From: an uncultured Lachnospiraceae bacterium
GTDB taxonomy: Bacteria > Bacillota > Clostridia > Lachnospirales > Lachnospiraceae
Assembly (NCBI GenBank): GCA_910578175.1
Contig: CAJTPF010000019.1
Location: 1 to 54,230, forward strand
Direction of reading: 5' to 3'
DNA length: 54,230 nucleotides
Part shown: piece by piece, positions 50,598 through 54,230 of the stretch
How positions within the stretch are numbered: the first letter of the stretch is position 1
Layout: every line of letters starts with the position of its first letter
Notes under the pieces: generated by a model
The model's input: only the letters and a program-made list of their open reading frames with translations
What the model was told of the DNA's origin: nothing
The model's database searches: none
Made by a program: the position numbers and the translations under genes

Positions 50598-52958
50598 ATG
50601 TATTCATATAGCTGGGATACAGAAACAGGCGGACTATTGCTTAACAGCTCTCAACTGAATTTTAGTAAAGAGCCAAGGCCTGTTTATTACAAGGAGTTAG
50701 ACATATTAGGGTTTGATCAGAATTGGCAATATGACCGGAATGATACATACCCTTACATGTGGGCTGAAGCCAACAACTACTACTACCGAGGACGACTCGT
50801 AGCCAAAACGAAGGGGGGATCAATCTATACCGCGCCAGAAATAATTATAGTGGAAAATCCGGAACCGGAAGGTATGCCGCTTCGATTTGTAGATATTCCG
50901 GCGATGGTTGAAAAGAATCGAGACCTTCTTGAAAAGTTGGTACAGGATACGATAAAGAAGATATATAATACCTATGTGAAATACAGAGAAAAAGTTGATG
51001 TATTTTATGTGGCTTTTAGCGGTGGAAAGGATAGTGTTGTTGCATTAGACCTTGTTCAGAGAGCTTTGCCACATAACAAGATAAAGGTTTTGTTTGGCGA
51101 TACAAAGATGGAATTCCCGGACACATACGATGTCGTAGATAAAATAGAAGAAGAATGCAGAGAGGAAGGGATTGATTTTCTAAGATCAAAAAGTGATTTT
51201 GATCCTGAATATACATGGGATAAATTCGGACCACCAGCACAAACGATGCGTTGGTGCTGTAGTGTTCACAAAACGGCACCTCAGATTATAAAACTGAGAG
51301 AATATACGGAGAATCCTCATTTTCGAGGAATGGCTTTTACTGGAATCAGAGGTGATGAGAGTGCCTCTCGAAGTGAATATGAGGAAGTTAGTCTGGGTGA
51401 AAAAATACGGGGACAATACAGCTGCCATCCTATTTTGGAATGGAATTCAGCAGAGCTGTTTATTTACATATACGAAAGGAACCTAATACTTAACAAGGCA
51501 TACAAAAAAGGCAATAGCCGAGCAGGATGTCTTGTTTGTCCATTGGCTACATCAAAAAATATGTTTTTCAAGGAGCAATCATATAGTGTTGGGGACGATG
51601 GTAAGAGAACAACGACAACCTTCAATGATATTATTCTGAAAACAACGGCGAAGGAATTATCTTCAAAAGCAGCAATAGAAGAGTTTATGAACATAGGAGG
51701 ATGGAAAGCGAGGAGAAGCGGAAAAGAGCTTTCATTTGCCAAGGATTACAGCATTGAGAATTATGAAAAGGGCGTATTGTCGATAAAACTATTACGCCAG
51801 CTGACAGATTGGAAAGAGTGGATAAAGACAATCGGAGATGTTAATTACCTTGAAAATGGAAATGTTGAGATAATCTATGAGGGAAAGCCATATTTGATCA
51901 TTGTAGAGGAGAAAGAGGGTGAGACAGATTTTATCGTAAATATCGGAAGTAATACAAAGAACGATATCTACTTTATGTCTGCTCTCAAAACAGTAATAAG
52001 GAAGTCAGCATACTGCATTGGATGTAGGGTATGTGAAGCCAATTGCCCTAACGGATTTATCAGTATGCACGATGGCATAGTAAAAATAGATGATAAGTGT
52101 GTAAAGTGCAAAAAGTGTCATGATGTATTTCATGGCTGTCTGGTTGCTAATTCAATGAGGTTACCGAAAGGAGAAAAGAAAATGGGAAGCATTGATCGAT
52201 ACGGAAACATGGGAATTGAGTATTCATGGGTTGTTGAGTACTTTAAGAAGAATGATGAATTTTGGGATTCTCCACATGATCTGGGTAAAAACATGGTCAA
52301 AAATCTCCGTGCCTTTTTGAATGATAGCGAAGTCATAATAAAAGGAAAGTATTCGAATTTTGGCCAATGCATAGAGAGAATAGGAATTGAAACGCCATTA
52401 GCATGGGCGTTGATGACGTGCAACCTTGCTTATACATCAGAGTTTAATTGGTGGATCAAGAATATCGAGCCGTCCTACTCTTACACGCCGGATGAAGTCT
52501 TGTCAATGCTTGACGATACTATGAGTACAAATTCACGTTCCCATATTGTTTCGGCATACAAGAACATATTTATCTCCAACAAGATTCTTGGAAATGAAAT
52601 CGGAATGGGAGTTTGTGACTATGAAATAAAGGGAAACAAGAGATATTGGAATTCAGTAGTGCGGTCATCCTGGGCGAATCCTGAGCCGACTGTGATACTT
52701 TATTCCTTATACAAATTTGCTGAGGCATGTGGAGGCTATTATCAGTTTACTCTCAGCCGTCTGTTGGACAAGGATGTCGAGAGCAATGGGGTAAGTCCTA
52801 CAGAAATCTTCTGTCTTGAAAGAGGAGCAATGGAAAAGATACTGACAGGATTGAACATCAATCACCCTGATTATATTACGGCGCAGTTCAATCTTGATTT
52901 GGATACGATTACACTTAACGCTGACAAGACATCCGCTGATGTGCTGGCGTTATTCTAA
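50598..52958 (+). CDS. brxP: PAPS-reductase/ferredoxin fusion protein, BrxP-like
   Basis: A 786-aa protein. The N-terminal 100 residues are unassigned; the PAPS-reductase/N-type ATP-PPase domain (about 130-345) has the PP-loop FSGGKDSVVAL (SGGKDS 141-146), LFGDTKMEFPDT, RWCCSVHK and GCLVCPLA. A two-cluster ferredoxin segment follows (CIGCRVCEANCP and CVKCKKC, near 473-515). The C-terminal third (about 525-786; GIEYSWVVEYFKKN, LAWALMTCNLAY) fits a DUF4007-type domain. Related DndC and BrxP proteins activate sulfur chemistry for DNA modification or act in type 4 BREX. AAGGAGAA precedes the ATG. It is 14 bases from the ATPase gene. Confidence 0.8.
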   Translation: MYSYSWDTETGGLLLNSSQLNFSKEPRPVYYKELDILGFDQNWQYDRNDTYPYMWAEANNYYYRGRLVAKTKGGSIYTAPEIIIVENPEPEGMPLRFVDIPAMVEKNRDLLEKLVQDTIKKIYNTYVKYREKVDVFYVAFSGGKDSVVALDLVQRALPHNKIKVLFGDTKMEFPDTYDVVDKIEEECREEGIDFLRSKSDFDPEYTWDKFGPPAQTMRWCCSVHKTAPQIIKLREYTENPHFRGMAFTGIRGDESASRSEYEEVSLGEKIRGQYSCHPILEWNSAELFIYIYERNLILNKAYKKGNSRAGCLVCPLATSKNMFFKEQSYSVGDDGKRTTTTFNDIILKTTAKELSSKAAIEEFMNIGGWKARRSGKELSFAKDYSIENYEKGVLSIKLLRQLTDWKEWIKTIGDVNYLENGNVEIIYEGKPYLIIVEEKEGETDFIVNIGSNTKNDIYFMSALKTVIRKSAYCIGCRVCEANCPNGFISMHDGIVKIDDKCVKCKKCHDVFHGCLVANSMRLPKGEKKMGSIDRYGNMGIEYSWVVEYFKKNDEFWDSPHDLGKNMVKNLRAFLNDSEVIIKGKYSNFGQCIERIGIETPLAWALMTCNLAYTSEFNWWIKNIEPSYSYTPDEVLSMLDDTMSTNSRSHIVSAYKNIFISNKILGNEIGMGVCDYEIKGNKRYWNSVVRSSWANPEPTVILYSLYKFAEACGGYYQFTLSRLLDKDVESNGVSPTEIFCLERGAMEKILTGLNINHPDYITAQFNLDLDTITLNADKTSADVLALF

Positions 52959-52972
52959 GGAGGCTTTTACCG

Positions 52973-54230
52973 ATGTTAGAGAATTACAGGCACTATTTTG
53001 ACATTGATCCGGACTACTTCCCGGCAGTAAACGAAGCAGTCATTAACAGCAAGCCGGATATGTGGAAGAAGTTCTTCCCGCATGAGACATTTATCAAATT
53101 GGTAAAGAATACCGTCAGTATACTCGACAGGAAGCAGAAACTCTCCCTCTGGGTGGAGGGTGCGTATGGCACGGGTAAATCGCATGCTGTCCTGACACTG
53201 AAGAAGCTGCTTGATGCAGATCCGGATGACACAAAGGCGTACTTCGAAAAGTACGGCATGGACAACGACCTCTGCAATAATCTCCAGAGAATCAAGAATA
53301 GTGGCAAAGTTTTGACAGTTCATCGGTATGGCTCGTCCAACATTCATGGAGATAATGACCTTGTTTTGGCTATTCAAGAGAGCATTGAAAAGGCATTTGA
53401 TCTTGCAGAGATTGAAAACAAGGGAAAGGATTCTTTGAAGGAATCTGTAATTCGTTATCTTTCGGACGCGGAGAATAGGCAGAGCTTTAATGTTTATGTA
53501 AAGGGCAGCTATGCAGATCTTTTCGGTGGGGACGATGTGGATGCAATCGTTGAGAAACTTAGTACATATCAGGACAATGCCCTGCACACCTTGATGGAAA
53601 AAATCTTTAAGGTTGCAAGAGAGCGTCAGATCCGTGCATTCTCCATGACCGCAAGTGATCTTTCCGAATGGATTAAGGAAATCATAGCGGCAAATGATCT
53701 GAAAGCTATTGTGTTTATTTGGGATGAGTTTACGGAATATTTCTATAACAACAGCAGAAATCTTACCGGATTTCAGGAGCTTTGTGAGTTAAGCGAAACG
53801 GAGCCGTTTTACTTTATTCTGGTTACGCATGTCAGTTCCGGTCTTTTTCATGAAGGCGACAAGGATTTTATCAAACTGAACGGACGATTTGTGAATCCTC
53901 ATAGTCTGATAAGCCTTCCGGAGAATATTGCGTTCCAGCTTATGGGCGCGGCGATGGAGAAGAATCAGGACAAGGCTGTTCTGGACGATTGGGAAGATGT
54001 GGCGGACGACTTGGCTGACCGTACAAAAGAGTCACGTAAGATTGTGAGAGGAGTTGCTAATATCAAGGATCAGGAGATGCTGGATATTCTTCCGATTCAT
54101 CCGTACACGGCTCTCCTTCTCAAGCATATCTCTTCTGCTTTTGATTCAAACCAGAGAAGTATGTTTGACTTTATCAAGAACGACCGCGGGGATGAGATAA
54201 AAGGTTTCCAGTGGTTTATTGATAACTACG
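52973..54230 (+). CDS. brxC: BrxC-like P-loop ATPase (partial, runs off the window)
   Basis: The first 419 residues of a large protein open to the window end. AAGGAGG lies 9 bases before the ATG. Walker A is in VEGAYGTGKSHAVLTL (GAYGTGKS 63-70) and Walker B in AIVFIWDEFTEYF (near 243-255). The opening part (FDIDPDYFPAVNEAVINSKP) and the segment LVTHVSSGLF match large BREX ATPases (BrxC/PglY group), normally over 1000 residues. These act as NTP-driven core components of BREX. The rest of the gene and, by analogy, pglZ and brxL should follow. Confidence 0.75.
   Translation, partial: MLENYRHYFDIDPDYFPAVNEAVINSKPDMWKKFFPHETFIKLVKNTVSILDRKQKLSLWVEGAYGTGKSHAVLTLKKLLDADPDDTKAYFEKYGMDNDLCNNLQRIKNSGKVLTVHRYGSSNIHGDNDLVLAIQESIEKAFDLAEIENKGKDSLKESVIRYLSDAENRQSFNVYVKGSYADLFGGDDVDAIVEKLSTYQDNALHTLMEKIFKVARERQIRAFSMTASDLSEWIKEIIAANDLKAIVFIWDEFTEYFYNNSRNLTGFQELCELSETEPFYFILVTHVSSGLFHEGDKDFIKLNGRFVNPHSLISLPENIAFQLMGAAMEKNQDKAVLDDWEDVADDLADRTKESRKIVRGVANIKDQEMLDILPIHPYTALLLKHISSAFDSNQRSMFDFIKNDRGDEIKGFQWFIDNY

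Noticed and set aside
52976..53587. Minus-strand open frame of 203 codons at the right end
   Set aside because: Antisense to the BrxC-like gene, which shows Walker motifs and a strong ribosome site on the plus strand.

Overview
The window looks like a chromosome segment of a gut-type Clostridia bacterium, most likely a Lachnospiraceae member. Supporting this are A/T-leaning Gram-positive gene structure with strong GGAGG ribosome sites, sigma-A promoters, U-tailed intrinsic terminators, a tRNA-Trp T-box leader, a vanG-type cluster, DUF4250 and DUF1836 proteins, an Hsp33/methyltransferase pair and paired response regulator/kinase genes. This assignment is by recognition, not by a search. No rRNA, tRNA, CRISPR array or intact insertion sequence was seen.

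Layout: 1-2.2 kb is a worn accessory stretch with a promoter and structured leader in front of a decayed pnuC (nicotinamide-nucleoside transporter), a NimA/PNPOx-like flavoprotein, about 500 bases of decayed DNA and a Cys-rich orphan. 2.3-8.7 kb is one unit: OmpR-type regulator, sensor kinase, beta-propeller-like lipoprotein, ABC ATPase and ABC-2 permease. 8.9-15.8 kb holds an ECF-type sigma factor, a UPF0340 protein, convergent DUF434 and SecB-like genes, a divergent ABC exporter and two aminotransferases (one hisC-like). 15.9-21.1 kb is a vanG-type cell-wall cluster (vanR, vanS, vanG, vanT) without a recognisable vanXY dipeptidase. It is followed by a double-Nudix protein and a polysaccharide deacetylase. 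23.4-25.9 kb is a Zn/Cd-type efflux operon (ArsR regulator, free HMA domain, P-type ATPase) behind a 13-bp palindromic operator.

26-47.5 kb is mostly housekeeping: cytidylate-kinase-like protein, purA, deoC, a Trp T-box with trpE-trpG-trpD, SEC-C protein, methyltransferase and hslO, cold-shock protein, PHP hydrolase, a YerC/TrpR-like protein, DUF1836, a PspA / zinc-ribbon / SPFH envelope-stress group, pcrA, two small membrane proteins and a 23S rRNA uracil methyltransferase.

47.6 kb to the end is the left part of a defence island: a small XRE regulator, an 820-aa protein of unknown function, a large PAPS-reductase / ferredoxin / C-terminal-domain protein (BrxP-like) and the start of a BrxC-like P-loop ATPase. 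This order best fits a type-4-like BREX anti-phage system whose remaining genes (expected pglZ and brxL) would lie to the right. It is the most interesting part of the window, and the 820-aa protein is its least explained component.
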